The position numbers were made by a program, and so were the translations under genes. Shown one piece after another: positions 45,087-57,432 of a DNA stretch of 64,000 bases. Position 1 is the first letter of the stretch, and each line of letters opens with the position of its first letter. Below the pieces are notes generated by a model that saw only the letters and a list, made by a program, of their open reading frames with translations, was not told where the DNA came from and made no database searches. Source of the stretch: Triglochin maritima (lineage: Eukaryota > Streptophyta > Magnoliopsida > Alismatales > Juncaginaceae); the NCBI GenBank assembly GCA_963682175.1, contig OY821793.1:28107493-28171492 (forward strand), written 5' to 3'.

Positions 45087-45997
45087 TTGGCAGTCGGGTG
45101 ATGGACACTAGCCTGGTGTTGTCATAGTTGGCATTTCAGCGCCACGCTAGGGCCTAGTGTGTGCTCGCGGCAGTGGGCTACGGCGTTCACTTCCAAAACA
45201 CGTTTCGAAGTGAAAGCGCACTTGTAGGTGAAATGGGGGTTGCTCGTGGGCAAAGACAAAGGTGCCTGTGGACGTTGCTCTTCGACGTGCTTGGTTGCCC
45301 AAGGTTGTTGCCTTCCCGTGCACTTCCGAACGCGTCCGGAAGGGAATGGGGGTTTCTCATGGGGAATGTTCTTTGGGACGTTGCTCGTGCCCATGCTTGG
45401 GTTCCCACGGTTGTTGCCTACCCCATTCGCTTCCAAAACGTGTTTGGAAGTCCATGGGTGTTGCCCGCGGGCAAAGTGGAAGCTGCCGCATCGTTTGTTC
45501 CAAGCAATGGCCTGAGTGGACCTTAGGTGAGCCTTAGTCTATATTTGGGCACCCGAACACATAGTGAGGAGGAGTGGATGGGTAACTCCTCTTAGAATGC
45601 CCGATTTAGATGTATGTAGGGCGAGGCGCGATGAGATGAAGAATGCTGATGATGTGGGGGCGTGGCTGGTAGGGAGCTACGTCTTCTTGGAGGAGGCGCG
45701 ACACCGAATACTTGGTCGATTGCTCTGAAAGTTTAGGGGCAGATAGAGGGATGAATTGTCTACGTAATACAAGTTAGAACGCTTGATTTGGAGGTCGGAT
45801 GCTCGAGGCGCAGCCGATTTGGTGTTGGCCTGCAGGGTGGCGACGGAGTGGCCTTTGGCCAGCTCCACGCGTGGCATGTGGCCAGCCCCACACCTAGTTT
45901 CTAAGTGGTCTTTAGGCGGCCCAACCACGGTTTATGGAACTTAGGACCCCACATATCCATCCGCCTTATCTACGAGGTGCACCCATCTCGGAGTGAT
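45087..45997. repeat. Unit 50 (911 bp)
   Basis: Carries the rare GTGGGCTACGGCGTTCAC and GACAAAGGTGCC haplotype seen again in unit 59, with its 5' part also in unit 70. Private GGCAGTCGGGTG and CGTGCTTGGTTGCC; GCCTGGTG is shared with units 51 and 70 and AACGTGTTTGG with unit 59. Confidence 0.95.
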
Positions 45998-46908
45998 TTG
46001 GCGGTCGGGTGATGGACACTAGCCTGGTGTTGTCATAGTTGGCATGTCAGCGCCACGCTAGGGCGTAGTGTGTGCTCGCGGCAGTGGCCTGCGGCATTCG
46101 CTTACAAAACATGTTTGGAAGTGAAAGCGCACTTGTAGGTGAAATGGAGGTTGCTCGTGGGCAAAGACCATGGTGCCTGTGGACGTTGCTCTTCGACGTG
46201 CTCAGTTGCCCAAGGTTGTTGCGGTCCCGTGCACTTCCGAACGTGTCCGGAAGGGAATGGGGGTTTCTCGTGGGGAAATTTCTTTGGGACGTTGCTCGTG
46301 CCCATGCTTGGGTTCCCATGGTTGTTGCCTACCCCATTCGCTTCCAAAACGCATTTCGAAGTCCATGGGTATTGCCCGCGGGCAAAGTGGAAGCTGCCGC
46401 ATCGTTTGTCCCAAGCAGTGGCCTGAGTGGAACTTAGGTGAGCCTTAGTCTATATTTGGGCACCCGAGCACATAGTGAGGAGGCGTGGATGGGTAACTCC
46501 TCTTAGAATGCTCGATTTAGATGTATGTAGGGCGAGGCGCGATGAGATGAAGAATGCTGATGATGTGGGGGCGTGGCTGGTAGGGAGCTACGTCTTCTTG
46601 GAGGCGGCGCGACCCCGACTACTTGGGAGTTTGCTCTGAAATTTTAGGGGCGGATAGAGGGATGAATTGTCTACGTAATTCAAGTTAGAAAGCTAGATTT
46701 GGAGGTCGGATGCTCGAGGCGCAGTGGATTTGGTGTTGGCCTGCAGTGTGGCGACGGAGTGGCCTTTGGCCAGCTCCACGCGTGGCATGTGGCCAGCCCC
46801 ACACCTAGTTTCTAAGTGGTCTTTAGGCGGCCCAACCACGGTTTATGGAACTTAGGACCCCACATATCCATCCGTGTTATCTACGAGGCGCACCCATCTC
46901 GGAGTGAT
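45998..46908. repeat. Unit 51 (911 bp)
   Basis: Markers GGGCGTAGTG, ACCATGGTGCC, GTTGCGGTCC, GGGTATTGCCC, GTGGAACTTAGG, GAGGCGTGG and GGAGGCGGC link it to the inserted parts of units 60 and 62. Private GCTTACAAAACATG and AACGCATTTCG. Confidence 0.95.
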
Positions 46909-47827
46909 TTGGCGGTCGGGCGATGGACACTAGCCTAGTGTTGTCATAGTTGGCATGTCAGCATGTCAGCGCCACGCTAGGGCGTAGTGTGTGCTCACGG
47001 CAGTGGCCTGCGGCATTCGCTTCCAAAACACGTTTGGAAGTGAAAGTGCACTTGTAGGTGAAATGGAGGTTGCTCGTGGGCAAAGACCATGGTGCCCGTG
47101 GACGTTGCTCTTCGACGTGCTCGGTTGCCCAAGGTTGTTGCCTTCCCGTGCACTTCCGAACGCGTCCGGAAGGGAATGGGGGTTTCTCGTGGGGAAAGTT
47201 CTTTGGGACGTTTCTCGTGCCCATGCTTGGGTTCCCATGGTTGTTGCCTACCCCATTCGCTTCCAAAACGCGTTTGGAAGTCCATGGGTGTTGCCCGCGG
47301 GCAAAGTGGAAGCTGCCGCATCGTTTGTCCCAAGCAGTGGCCTGAGTGGAACTTAGGTGAGCCTTAGTCTATATTTGGGCACCCGAGCACATAGTGAGGA
47401 GGCGTGGATGGGTAACTCCTCTTAGAATGCCCGATTTAGATGTATGTAGGGCGAGGCGCGATGAGATGAAGAATGCTGATGATGTGGGGGCGTGGCTGGT
47501 AGGGAGCTACGTCTTCTTGGAGGAGGCGCGACCCCGAATACTTGGGCATTTGCTCTGAAATTTTAGGGACAGATAGAGGGATGAATTGTCTACGTAATGC
47601 AAGTTAGAAAGCTCGATTTGGAGGTCGGATGCTCGAGGCGCAGCGGATTTGGTGTTGGCCTGCAGGGTGGCGACGGAGTGGCCTTTGGCCAGCTCCACGC
47701 GTGGCATGTGGCCAGCCCCACACCTAGTTTCTAAGTGGTCTTTAGGCGGCCCAACCACGGTTTATGGAACTTAGGACCCCACATATCCATCCGTGTTATC
47801 TACGAGGCGCACCCATCTCGGAGTGAT
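46909..47827. repeat. Unit 52 (919 bp)
   Basis: 8 bases longer through a tandem GCATGTCA. Markers GCTCACGGC, GAAAGTGCAC, ACCATGGTGCCCG, ACGTTTCTCG and GTTCCCATGG. Copied as unit 53. Confidence 0.95.
46953..46968. repeat. 8-bp tandem duplication GCATGTCA (unit 52)
   Basis: Two adjacent GCATGTCA. The same event is seen at 47872-47887, 55407-55422 and 57477-57492 and in no other unit. Confidence 0.95.
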
Positions 47828-48746
47828 TTGGCGGTCGGGCGATGGACACTAGCCTAGTGTTGTCATAGTTGGCATGTCAGCATGTCAGCGCCACGCTAGG
47901 GCGTAGTGTGTGCTCACGGCAGTGGCCTGCGGCATTCGCTTCCAAAACACGTTTGGAAGTGAAAGTGCACTTGTAGGTGAAATGGAGGTTGCTCGTGGGC
48001 AAAGACCATGGTGCCCGTGGACGTTGCTCTTCGACGTGCTCGGTTGCCCAAGGTTGTTGCCTTCCCGTGCACTTCCGAACGCGTCCGGAAGGGAATGGGG
48101 GTTTCTCGTGGGGAAAGTTCTTTGGGACGTTTCTCGTGCCCATGCTTGGGTTCCCATGGTTGTTGCCTACCCCATTCGCTTCCAAAACGCGTTTGGAAGT
48201 CCATGGGTGTTGCCCGCGGGCAAAGTGGAAGCTGCCGCATCGTTTGTCCCAAGCAGTGGCCTGAGTGGAACTTAGGTGAGCCTTAGTCTATATTTGGGCA
48301 CCCGAGCACATAGTGAGGAGGCGTGGATGGGTAACTCCTCTTAGAATGCCCGATTTAGATGTATGTAGGGCGAGGCGCGATGAGATGAAGAATGCTGATG
48401 ATGTGGGGGCGTGGCTGGTAGGGAGCTACGTCTTCTTGGAGGAGGCGCGACCCCGAATACTTGGGCATTTGCTCTGAAATTTTAGGGACAGATAGAGGGA
48501 TGAATTGTCTACGTAATGCAAGTTAGAAAGCTCGATTTGGAGGTCGGATGCTCGAGGCGCAGCGGATTTGGTGTTGGCCTGCAGGGTGGCGACGGAGTGG
48601 CCTTTGGCCAGCTCCACGCGTGGCATGTGGCCAGCCCCACACCTAGTTTCTAAGTGGTCTTTAGGCGGCCCAACCACGGTTTATGGAACTTAGGACCCCA
48701 CATATCCATCCGCGTTATCTACGAGGCGCACCCATCTCGGAGTGAT
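47828..48746. repeat. Unit 53 (919 bp), copy of unit 52
   Basis: I see no difference from unit 52 until the end, where CATCCGCGTT replaces CATCCGTGTT, so the duplicated segment starts and stops near that point. Confidence 0.95.
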
Positions 48747-49657
48747 TTGGCGGTCGGGCGATGGACACTAGCCTAGTGTTGTCATAGTTGGCATGTCAGT
48801 GCCACGCTAGGGCCTAGTGTGTGCTCACGGCAGTGGCCTCCGGCATTCGATTCCAAAACACGTTTCGAAGTGAAAGCGCACTTGTAGGTGAAATGGGGGT
48901 TGCTCGTGGGGAAAGACCAAGGTGCCTGTGGACGTTGCTCTTCGACGTGCTCGGTTGCCCAAGGTTGTTGCCTTCCCGTGCACTTCCGAACGCGTCCGGA
49001 AGGGAATGGGGGTTTCTCGTGGGGAAAGTTCTTTGGGACGTTGCTCGTGCCCATGCTTGGGTTCACACGGTTGTTGCCTACCCCATTCGCTTCCAAAACG
49101 CGTTTGGAAGTCCATGGGTGTTGCCCGCGGGCAAAGTGGAAGTTGCCGCATCGATTGTCCCAAGCAATGGCCTGAGTGGACCTTAGGTGAGCCTTAGTCT
49201 ATATTTGGGCCCCCGAGCACATAGTTAGGAGGATTGGATGGGTAACTCCACTTAGAATGGCCGATTTAGATGTATGTAGGGCGAGGCGCGATGAGATGAA
49301 GAATGCTGATGATGTGGGGGCGTGGCTGGTAGGGAGCTACGTCTTCTTGGAGGAGGCGCAACCCCGAATACTTGGGAGTTTCCTCTGAAATTTTAGGAGC
49401 AGATAGAGGGATGAATTGTCTACGTAATGCAAGTTAGAAAGCTCGATTTGGAGGTCGGATGCTCGAGGCGCAGCGGATTTGGTGTTGGCCTGCAGGGTGG
49501 CGACGGAGTGGCCTTTGGCCAGCTCCACGCGTGGCATGTTGCCAGCCCCACACCTAGTTTCTAAGTGGTCTTTAGGCGGCCCAACCACGGTTTATGGAAC
49601 TTAGGACCCCACATATCCATCCGCGTTATCTACGAGGCGCACCCATCTCGGAGTGAT
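48747..49657. repeat. Unit 54 (911 bp)
   Basis: First of the monomer run with GTCAGTGCC, GCTCACGGC, GGCCTCCGG, ATCGATTGTCC, GGGCCCCCGAG and ATAGTTAGG. Private GTGGGGAAAGACC, GTTCACACGG, GAGGATTGG, CTCCACTTAG and CATGTTGCC. Confidence 0.95.
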
Positions 49658-50568
49658 TTGGCGGTCGGGCGATGGACACTAGCCTAGTGTTGTCATAGTT
49701 GGCATGTCAGTGCCACGCTAGGGCCTAGTGTGTGCTCACGGCAGTGGCCTCCGGCATTCGATTCCAAAACACGTTTCGAAGTGAAAGCGCACTTGTAGGT
49801 GAAATGGGGGTTACTCGTGGGCAAAGACCAAGGTGCCTGTGGACGTTGCTCTTCGACGTGCTCGGTTGCCCAAGGTTGTTGCCTTCCCGTGCACTTCCGA
49901 ACGCGTCCGGAAGGGAATGGGGGTTTCTCGTGGGGAAAGTTCTTTGGGACGTTGCTCGTGCCCATGCTTGGGTTCCCACGGTTGTTGCCTACCCCATTCG
50001 CTTCCAAAACGCGTTTGGAAGTCCATGGGTGTTGCCCGCGGGCAAAGTGGAAGCTGCCGCATCGATTGTCCCAAGCAATGGCCTGAGTGGACCTTAGGTG
50101 AGCCTTAGTCTATATTTGGGCCCCCGAGCACATAGTTAGGAGGAGTGGATGGGTAACTCCTCTTAGAATGCCCGATTTAGATGTATGTAGGGCGAGGCGC
50201 GATGAGATGAAGAATGCTGATGATGTGGGGGCGTGGCTGGAAGGGAGCTACGTCTTCTTGGAGGAGGCGCAACCCCGAATACTTGGGAGTTTCCTCTGAA
50301 ATTTTAGGAGCAGATAGAGGGATGAATTGTCTACGTAATGCAAGTTAGAAAGCTCGATTTGGAGGTCGGATGCTCGAGGCGCAGCGGATTTGGTGTTGGC
50401 CTGCAGGGTGGCGACGGAGTGGCCTTTGGCCAGCTCCACGCGTGGCATGTGGCCAGCCCCACACCTAGTTTCTAAGTGGTCTTTAGGCGGCCCAACCACG
50501 GTTTATGGAACTTAGGACCCCACATATCCATCCGCGTTATCTACGAGGCGCACCCATCTCGGAGTGAT
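49658..50568. repeat. Unit 55 (911 bp)
   Basis: As unit 54 but with GGGGTTACTCG, shared with units 56-58. Private GGCTGGAAGGG. Confidence 0.95.
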
Positions 50569-51478
50569 TTGGCGGTCGGGCGATGGACACTAGCCTAGTG
50601 TTGTCATAGTTGGCATGTCAGTGCCACGCTAGGGCCTAGTGTGTGCTCACGGCAGTGGCCTCCGGCATTCGATTCCAAAACACGTTTCGAAGTGAAAGCG
50701 CACTTGTAGGTGAAATTGGGGTTACTCGTGGGCAAAGACCAAGGTGCCTGTGGACGTTGCTCTTCGACGTGCTCGGTTGCCCAAGGTTGTTGCCTTCCCG
50801 TGCACTTCCGAACGCGTCCGGAAGGGAATGGGGGTTTCTCGTGGGGAAAGTTCTTTGGGACGTTGCTCGTGCCCATGCTTGGGTTCCCACGGTTGTTGCC
50901 TACCCCATTCGCTTCCAAAACGCGTTTGGAAGTCCATGGGTGTTGCCCGCGGGCAAAGTGGAAGCTGCCGCATCGATTGTCCCAAGCAATGGCCTGAGTG
51001 GACCTTAGGTGAGCCTTAGTCTATATTTGGGCCCCCGAGCACATAGTTAGGAGGAGTGGATGGGTAACTCCTCTTAGAATGCCCGATTTAGATGTATGTA
51101 GGGGAGGCGCGATGAGATGAAGAATGCTGATGATGTGGGGGCGTGGCTGGTAGGGAGCTACGTCTTCTTGGAGGAGGCGCAACCCCGAATACTTGGGAGT
51201 TTCCTCTGAAATTTTAGGAGCAGATAGAGGGATGAATTGTCTACGTAATGCAAGTTAGAAAGCTCGATTTGGAGGTCGGATGCTCGAGGCGCAGCGGATT
51301 TGGTGTTGGCCTGCAGGGTGGCGACGGAGTGGCCTTTGGCCAGCTCCACGCGTGGCATGTGGCCAGCCCCACACCTAGTTTCTAAGTCGTCTTTAGGCGG
51401 CCCAACCACGGTTTATGGAACTTAGGACCCCACATATCCATCCGCGTTATCTACGAGGCGCACCCATCTCGGAGTGAT
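50569..51478. repeat. Unit 56 (910 bp)
   Basis: One-base deletion GTAGGGGAGGCG near 51100. Private GAAATTGGGG and TAAGTCGTC. Confidence 0.95.
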
Positions 51479-52389
51479 TTGGCGGTCGGGCGATGGACAC
51501 TAGCCTAGTGTTGTCATAGTTGGCATGTCAGTGCCACGCTAGGGCCTAGTGTGTGCTCACGGCAGTGGCCTCCGGCATTCGATTCCAAAACACGTTTCGA
51601 AGTGAAAGCGCACTTGTAGGTGAAATGGGGGTTACTCGTGGGCAAAGACCAAGGTGCCTGTGGACGTTGCTCTTCGACGTGCTCGGTTGCCCAAGGTTGT
51701 TGCCTTCCCGTGCACTTCCGAACGCGTCCGGAAGGGAATGGGGGTTTCTCGTGGGGAAAGTTCTTTGGGACGTTGCTCGTGCCCATGCTTGGGTTCCCAC
51801 GGTTGTTGCCTACCCCATTCGCTTCCAAAACGCGTTTGGAAGTCCATGGGTGTTGCCCGCGGGCAAAGTGGAAGCTGCCGCATCGATTGTCCCAAGCAAT
51901 GGCCTGAGTGGACCTTAGGTGAGCCTTAGTCTATATTTGGGCCCCCGAGCACATAGTTAGGAGGAGTGGATGGGTAACTCCTCTTAGAATGCCCGATTTA
52001 GATGTATGTAGGGCGAGGCGCGATGAGATGAAGAATGCTGATGATGTGGGGGCGTGGCTGGTAGGGAGCTACGTCTTCTTGGAGGAGGCGCAACCCCGAA
52101 TACTTGGGAGTTTCCTCTGAAATTTTAGGAGCAGATAGAGGGATGAATTGTCTACGTAATGCAAGTTAGAAAGCTCGATTTGGAGGTCGGATGCTCGAGG
52201 CGCAGCGGATTTGGTGTTGGCCTGCAGGGTGGCGACGGAGTGGCCTTTGGCCAGCTCCACGCGTGGCATGTGGCCAGCCCCACACCTAGTTTCTAAGTGG
52301 TCTTTAGGCGGCCCAACCACGGTTTATGGAACTTAGGACCCCACATATCCATCCGCGTTATCTACGAGGCGCACCCATCTCGGAGTGAT
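51479..52389. repeat. Unit 57 (911 bp)
   Basis: Shows the run consensus of units 55-58 without a private change that I noticed. Confidence 0.95.
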
Positions 52390-53300
52390 TTGGCGGTCGG
52401 GCGATGGACACTAGCCTAGTGTTGTCATAGTTGGCATGTCAGTGCCACGCTAGGGCCTAGTGTGTGCTCACGGCAGTGGCCTCCGGCATTCGATTCCAAA
52501 ACACGTTTCGAAGTGAAAGCGCACTTGTAGGTGAAATGGGGGTTACTCGTGGGCAAAGACCAAGGTGCCTGTGGACGTTGCTCTTCGACGTGCTCGGTTG
52601 CCCAAGGTTGTTGCCTTCCCGTGCACTTCCGAACGCGTCCGGAAGGGAATGGGGGTTTCTCGTGGGGAAAGTTCTTTGGGACGTTGCTCGTGCCCATGCT
52701 TGGGTTCCCACGGTTGTTGCCTACCCCATTCGCTTCCAAAACGCGTTTGGAAGTCCATGGGTGTTGCCCGCGGGCAAAGTGGAAGCTGCCGCATCGATTG
52801 TCCCAAGCAATGGCCTGAGTGGACCTTAGGTGAGCCTTAGTCTATATTTGGGACCCCGAGCACATAGTTAGGAGGAGTGGATGGGTAACTCCTCTTAGAA
52901 TGCCCGATTTAGATGTATGTAGGGCGAGGCGCGATGAGATGAAGAATGCTGATGATGTGGGGGCGTGGCTGGTAGGGAGCTACGTCTTCTTGGAGGAGGC
53001 GCGACCCCGAATACTTGGGAGTTTGCTTTGAAATTTTAGGGGCCGATAGAGGGATGAATTGTCTACGTAATGCAAGTTAGAAAGCTCGATTTGGAGGTCG
53101 TATGCTCGAGGCGCAGCGGATTTGGTGTTGGCCTGCAGGGTGGCGACGGAGTGGCCTTTGGCCAGCTCCACGCGTGGCATGTGGCCAGCCCCGCACCTAG
53201 TTTCTAAGTGCTCTTTAGGCGGCCCAACCACGGTTTATGGAACTTAGGACCCCACATATCCATCCGCGTTATCTACGAGGCCCACCCATCTCGGAGTGAT
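52390..53300. repeat. Unit 58 (911 bp), end of the monomer run
   Basis: 5' part as units 55-57. Then GGGACCCCGAG, GGGCCGATAG, GGTCGTATGC, CCCCGCACC, GTGCTCTTTAGG and GAGGCCCACCC; some of these recur in unit 65. Confidence 0.95.
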
Positions 53301-54211
53301 TTGGCGGTCGGGCGATGGACACTAGCCTAGTGTTGTCATAGTTGGCATGTCAGCGCCACGCTGGGGCCTAGTGTGTGCTCGCGGCAGTGGGCTACGGCGT
53401 TCACTTCCAAAACACGTTTCGAAGTGAAAGCGCACTTGTAGGTGAAATGGGGGTTGCTCGTGGGCAAAGACAAAGGTGCCTGTGGACGTTGCTCTTCGAC
53501 GTGCTCGGTTGCCCAAGGTTGTTGCCTTCCCGTGCACTTCCGAACGCGTCCGGAAGGGAATGGGGGTTTCTCGTGGGGAAAGTTCTTTGGGACGTTGCTC
53601 GTGCCCATGCTTGGGTTCCCACGGTTGTTGCCTACCCCATTCGCTTCCAAAACGTGTTTGGAAGTCCATGGGTGTTGCCCGCGGGCAAAGTGGAAGCTGC
53701 CGCATCGTTTGTCCCAAGCAATGGCCTGAGTGGACCTTAGGTGAGCCTTAGTCTATATTTGGGCACCCGAACACATAGTGAGGAGGAGTGGATGGGTAAC
53801 TCCTCTTAGAATGCCCGATTTAGATGTATGTAGGGCGAGGCGCGATGAGATGAAGAATGCTGATGATGTGGGGGCGTGGCTGGTAGGGAGCTACGTCTTC
53901 TTGGAGGAGGCGCGACACCGAATACTTGGGCGTTTGCTCTGAAATTTTAGGGGCAGATAGAGGGATGAATTGTCTACGTAATGCAAGTTAGAACACTCGA
54001 TTTGAAGGTCGGATACTCGAGGCGCAGCCGATTTGGTGTTGGCCTGCAGGGTGGCGACGGAGTGGCCTTTGGCCAGCTCCACGCGTGGCATGTGGCCAGC
54101 CCCACACCTAGTTTCTAAGTGGTCTTTAGGCGGCCCAACCACGGTTTATGGAACTTAGGACCCCACATATCCATCCGCGCTATCTACGAGGCGTACCCAT
54201 CTCGGAGTGAT
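53301..54211. repeat. Unit 59 (911 bp)
   Basis: CGCTGGGGCC, then the GTGGGCTACGGCGTTCAC and GACAAAGG haplotype of unit 50. The 3' half has GACACCGAATAC, AACACTCGATTTGAAGG and CCGCGCTATC, the same as unit 61. Confidence 0.95.
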
Positions 54212-55362
54212 TTGGCGGTCGGGCGATGGACACTAGCCTAGTGTTGTCATAGTTGGCATGTCAGCGCCACGCTAGGGCGTAGTGTGTGCTCACGGCAGTG
54301 GCCTGCGGCATTCGCTTCCAAAACACGTTTGGAAGTGAAAGCACACTTGTAGGTGAAATGGGGGTTGCTCGTGGGCAAAGACCAAGGTGCCTGTGGACGT
54401 TGCTCTTCGACGTGCTCGGTTGCCCAAGGTTGTTGCCTTCCCGTGCACTTCCGAACGCGTCCGGAAGGGAATGGGGGTTTCTCGTGGGGAAAGTTCTTTG
54501 GGACGTTGCTCGTGCCCATGCTTGGGTTCCCACGGTTGTTGCCTACCCCATTAGCTTCCAAAACACGTTTGGAAGTGAAAGCGCACTTGTAGGTGAAATG
54601 GTGGTTGCTCGTGGGCAAAGACCATGGTGCCTGTGGACGTTGCTCTTCGACGTGCTCGGTTGCCCAAGGTTGTTGCGGTCCGGTGCACTTCCGAACGCGT
54701 CCGGAAGGGAATGGGGGTTTCTCGTGGGGAAAGTTCTTTGGGACGTTGCTCGTGCCCATGCTTGGGTTCCCACGGTTGTTGCCTACCCCATTCGCTTCCA
54801 AAACGCGTTTCGAAGTCCATGGGTATTGCCCGCGGGCAAAGTGGAAGCTGCCGCATCGTTTGTCCCAAGCAGTGGCCTGAGTGGAACTTAGGTGAGCCTT
54901 AGTCTATATTTGGGCACCCGAGCACATAGTGAGGAGGCGTGGATGGGTAACTCCCCTTAGAATGCCTGATTTAGATGTATGTAGGGCGAGGCGCGATGAG
55001 ATGAAGAATGCTGATGATGTGGGGGCGTGGCTGGTAGGGAGCTACGTCTTCTTGGAGGCGGCACGACCCCGAATACTTGGGAGTTTGCTCTGAAATTTTA
55101 GGGGCAGATAGAGGGATGAATTGTCTACGTAATGCAAGTTAGAAAGCTTGATTTGGAGGTCGGATGCTCGAGGCGCAGCGGATTTGGTGTTGGCCTGCAG
55201 GGTGGCGACGGAGTGGCCTTTGGCCAGCTCCACGCGTGGCATGTGGCCAGCCCCACACCTAGTTTCTAAGTGGTCTTTAGGCGGCCCAACCACGGTTTAT
55301 GGAACTTAGGACCCCACATATCCATCCGCGTTATCTACGAGGCGCACCCATCTCGGAGTGAT
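54212..55362. repeat. Unit 60 (1151 bp), extra A+B modules
   Basis: Contains A-B-A-B-C instead of A-B-C, 240 bases longer. Sequence before 54549 is like neighbouring units; after it, ACCATGGTGCC, GTTGCGGTCC, GGGTATTGCCC, GTGGAACTTAGG and GGAGGCGGC are all unit 51 markers. This indicates a crossover between different units at the C and A hairpins. Confidence 0.95.
54309..54788. repeat. 240-bp A+B module duplication in unit 60
   Basis: Copy 1 is 54309-54548 and copy 2 is 54549-54788. The join CCCCATTAGCTTCC then AAAACACG shows a module C leader continuing into a module A hairpin. Confidence 0.9.
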
Positions 55363-56281
55363 TTGGCGGTCGGGCGATGGACACTAGCCTAGTGTTGTCA
55401 TAGTTGGCATGTCAGCATGTCAGCGCCACGCTAGGGCGTAGTGTGTGCTCGCGGCAGTGGCCTGTGGCATTCGCTTCCAAAACACGTTTGGAAGTGAAAG
55501 CGCACTTGTAGGTGAAATGGAGGTTGCTCGTGGGCAATGACCATGGTGCCTGTGGACGTTGCTCTTCGACGTGCTCTGTTGCCCAAGGTTGTTGCCTTCC
55601 CGTGCACTTCCGAACGCGTCCGGAAGGGAATGGGGGTTTCTCGTGGGGAAAGTTCTTTGGGACGTTGCTCGTGCCCATGCTTGGGTTCCCACGGTTGTTG
55701 CCTACCCCATTCGCTTCCAAAACGCGTTTCGAAGTCCATGGGTATTGCCCGCGGGCAAAGTGGAAGCTGCCGCATCGTTTGTCCCAAGCAGTGGCCTGAG
55801 TGGAACTTAGGTGAGCCTTAGTCTATATTTGGGCACCCGAACACATAGTGAGGAGGAGTGGATGGGTAACTCCTCTTAGAATGCCCGATTTAGATGTATG
55901 TACGGCGAGGCGCGATGAGATGAAGAATGCTGATGATGTGGGGGCGTGGCTGGTAGGGAGCTACGTCTTCTTGGAGGAGGCGCGACACCGAATACTTGGG
56001 CGTTTGCTCTGAAATTTTAGGGGCAGATAGAGGGATGAATTGTCTACGTAATGCAAGTTAGAACACTCGATTTGAAGGTCGGATACTCGAGGCGCAGCCG
56101 ATTTGGTGTTGGCCTGCAGGGTGGCGACGGAGTGGCCTTTGGCCAGCTCCACGCGTGGCATGTGGCCAGCCCCACACCTAGTTTCTAAGTGGTCTTTAGG
56201 CGGCCCAACCACGGTTTATGGAACTTAGGACCCCACATATCCATCCGCGCTATCTACGAGGCGCACCCATCTCGGAGTGAT
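55363..56281. repeat. Unit 61 (919 bp)
   Basis: Has the 8-bp GCATGTCA duplication (55407-55422). Markers GGGCAATGACC and GGGTATTGCCC; private GTGCTCTGTTGCC and GTACGGCGAGG. The 3' half matches unit 59. Confidence 0.95.
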
Positions 56282-57432
56282 TTGGCGGTCGGGCGATGGA
56301 CACTAGCCTAGTGTTGTCATAGTTGGCATGTCAGCGCCACGCTAGGGCGTAGTGTGTGCTCACGGCAGTGGCCTGCGGCATTCGCTTCCAAAACACGTTT
56401 GGAAGTGAAAGCGCACTTGTAGGTGAAATGGGGGTTGCTCGTGGGCAAAGACCAAGGTGCCTGTGGACGTTGCTCTTCGACGTGCTCGGTTGCCCAAGGT
56501 TGTTGCCTTCCCGTGCACTTCCGAACGCGTCCGGAAGGGAATGGGGGTTTCTCGTGGGGAAAGTTCTTTGGGACGTTGCTCGTGCCCATGCTTGGGTTCC
56601 CACGGTTGTTGCCTACCCCATTAGCTTCCAAAACACGTTTGGAAGTGAAAGCGCACTTGTAGGTGAAATGGGGGTTGCTCGTGGGCAAAGACCATGGTGC
56701 CTGTGGACGTTGCTCTTCGACGTGCTCGGTTGCCCAAGGTTGTTGCGGTCCGGTGCACTTCCGAACGCGTCCGGAAGGGAATGGGGGTTTCTCGTGGGGA
56801 AAGTTCTTTGGGACGTTGCTTGTGCCCATGCTTGGGTTCCCACGGTTGTTGCCTACCCCATTCGCTTCCAAAACGCGTTTCGAAGTCCATGGGTATTGCC
56901 CGCGGGCAAAGTGGAAGCTGCCGCATCGTTTGTCCCAAGCAGTGGCCTGAGTGGAACTTAGGTGAGCCTTAGTCTATATTTGGGCACCCGAGCACATAGT
57001 GAGGAGGCGTGGATGGGTAACTCCCCTTAGAATGCCTGATTTAGATGTATGTAGGGCGAGGCGCGATGAGATGAAGAATGCTGATGATGTGGGGGCGTGG
57101 CTGGTAGGGAGCTACGTCTTCTTGGAGGCGGCACGACCCCGAATACTTGGGAGTTTGCTCTGAAATTTTAGGGGCAGATAGAGGGATGAATTGTCTACGT
57201 AATGCAAGTTAGAAAGCTTGATTTGGAGGTCGGATGCTCGAGGCGCAGCGGATTTGGTGTTGGCCTGCAGGGTGGCGACGGAGTGGCCTTTGGCCAGCTC
57301 CACGCGTGGCATGTGGCCAGCCCCACACCTAGTTTCTAAGTGGTCTTTAGGCGGCCCAACCACGGTTTATGGAACTTAGGACCCCACATATCCATCCGCG
57401 TTATCTACGAGGCGCACCCATCTCGGAGTGAT
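56282..57432. repeat. Unit 62 (1151 bp), copy of unit 60
   Basis: Same A-B-A-B-C order. Differences from 60 noticed: GCGCACTTG, GGGGGTTGCTC in the second A, GCTTGTGCCC. Confidence 0.95.
56379..56858. repeat. 240-bp A+B module duplication in unit 62
   Basis: Copies 56379-56618 and 56619-56858, with the same join as unit 60. Confidence 0.9.

Larger units (their letters stand above)
46909..48746. repeat. Duplicated single unit (52 and 53), 919 bp x 2
   Basis: Apparently identical copies, including the 8-bp insertion and ACCATGGTGCCCG. Confidence 0.85.
48747..53300. repeat. Monomer run of five near-identical units (54-58)
   Basis: Each differs from the next by only a few bases. Here the repeating period is one unit, not two. 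Confidence 0.8.

Noticed and set aside
54286..54891. Longest open frame, 201 codons on + strand
   Set aside because: It exists only because the 240-bp module duplication is a multiple of three. The same bases are open in other frames and on the other strand, no domain is recognisable and units with 1-base indels lose the frame.
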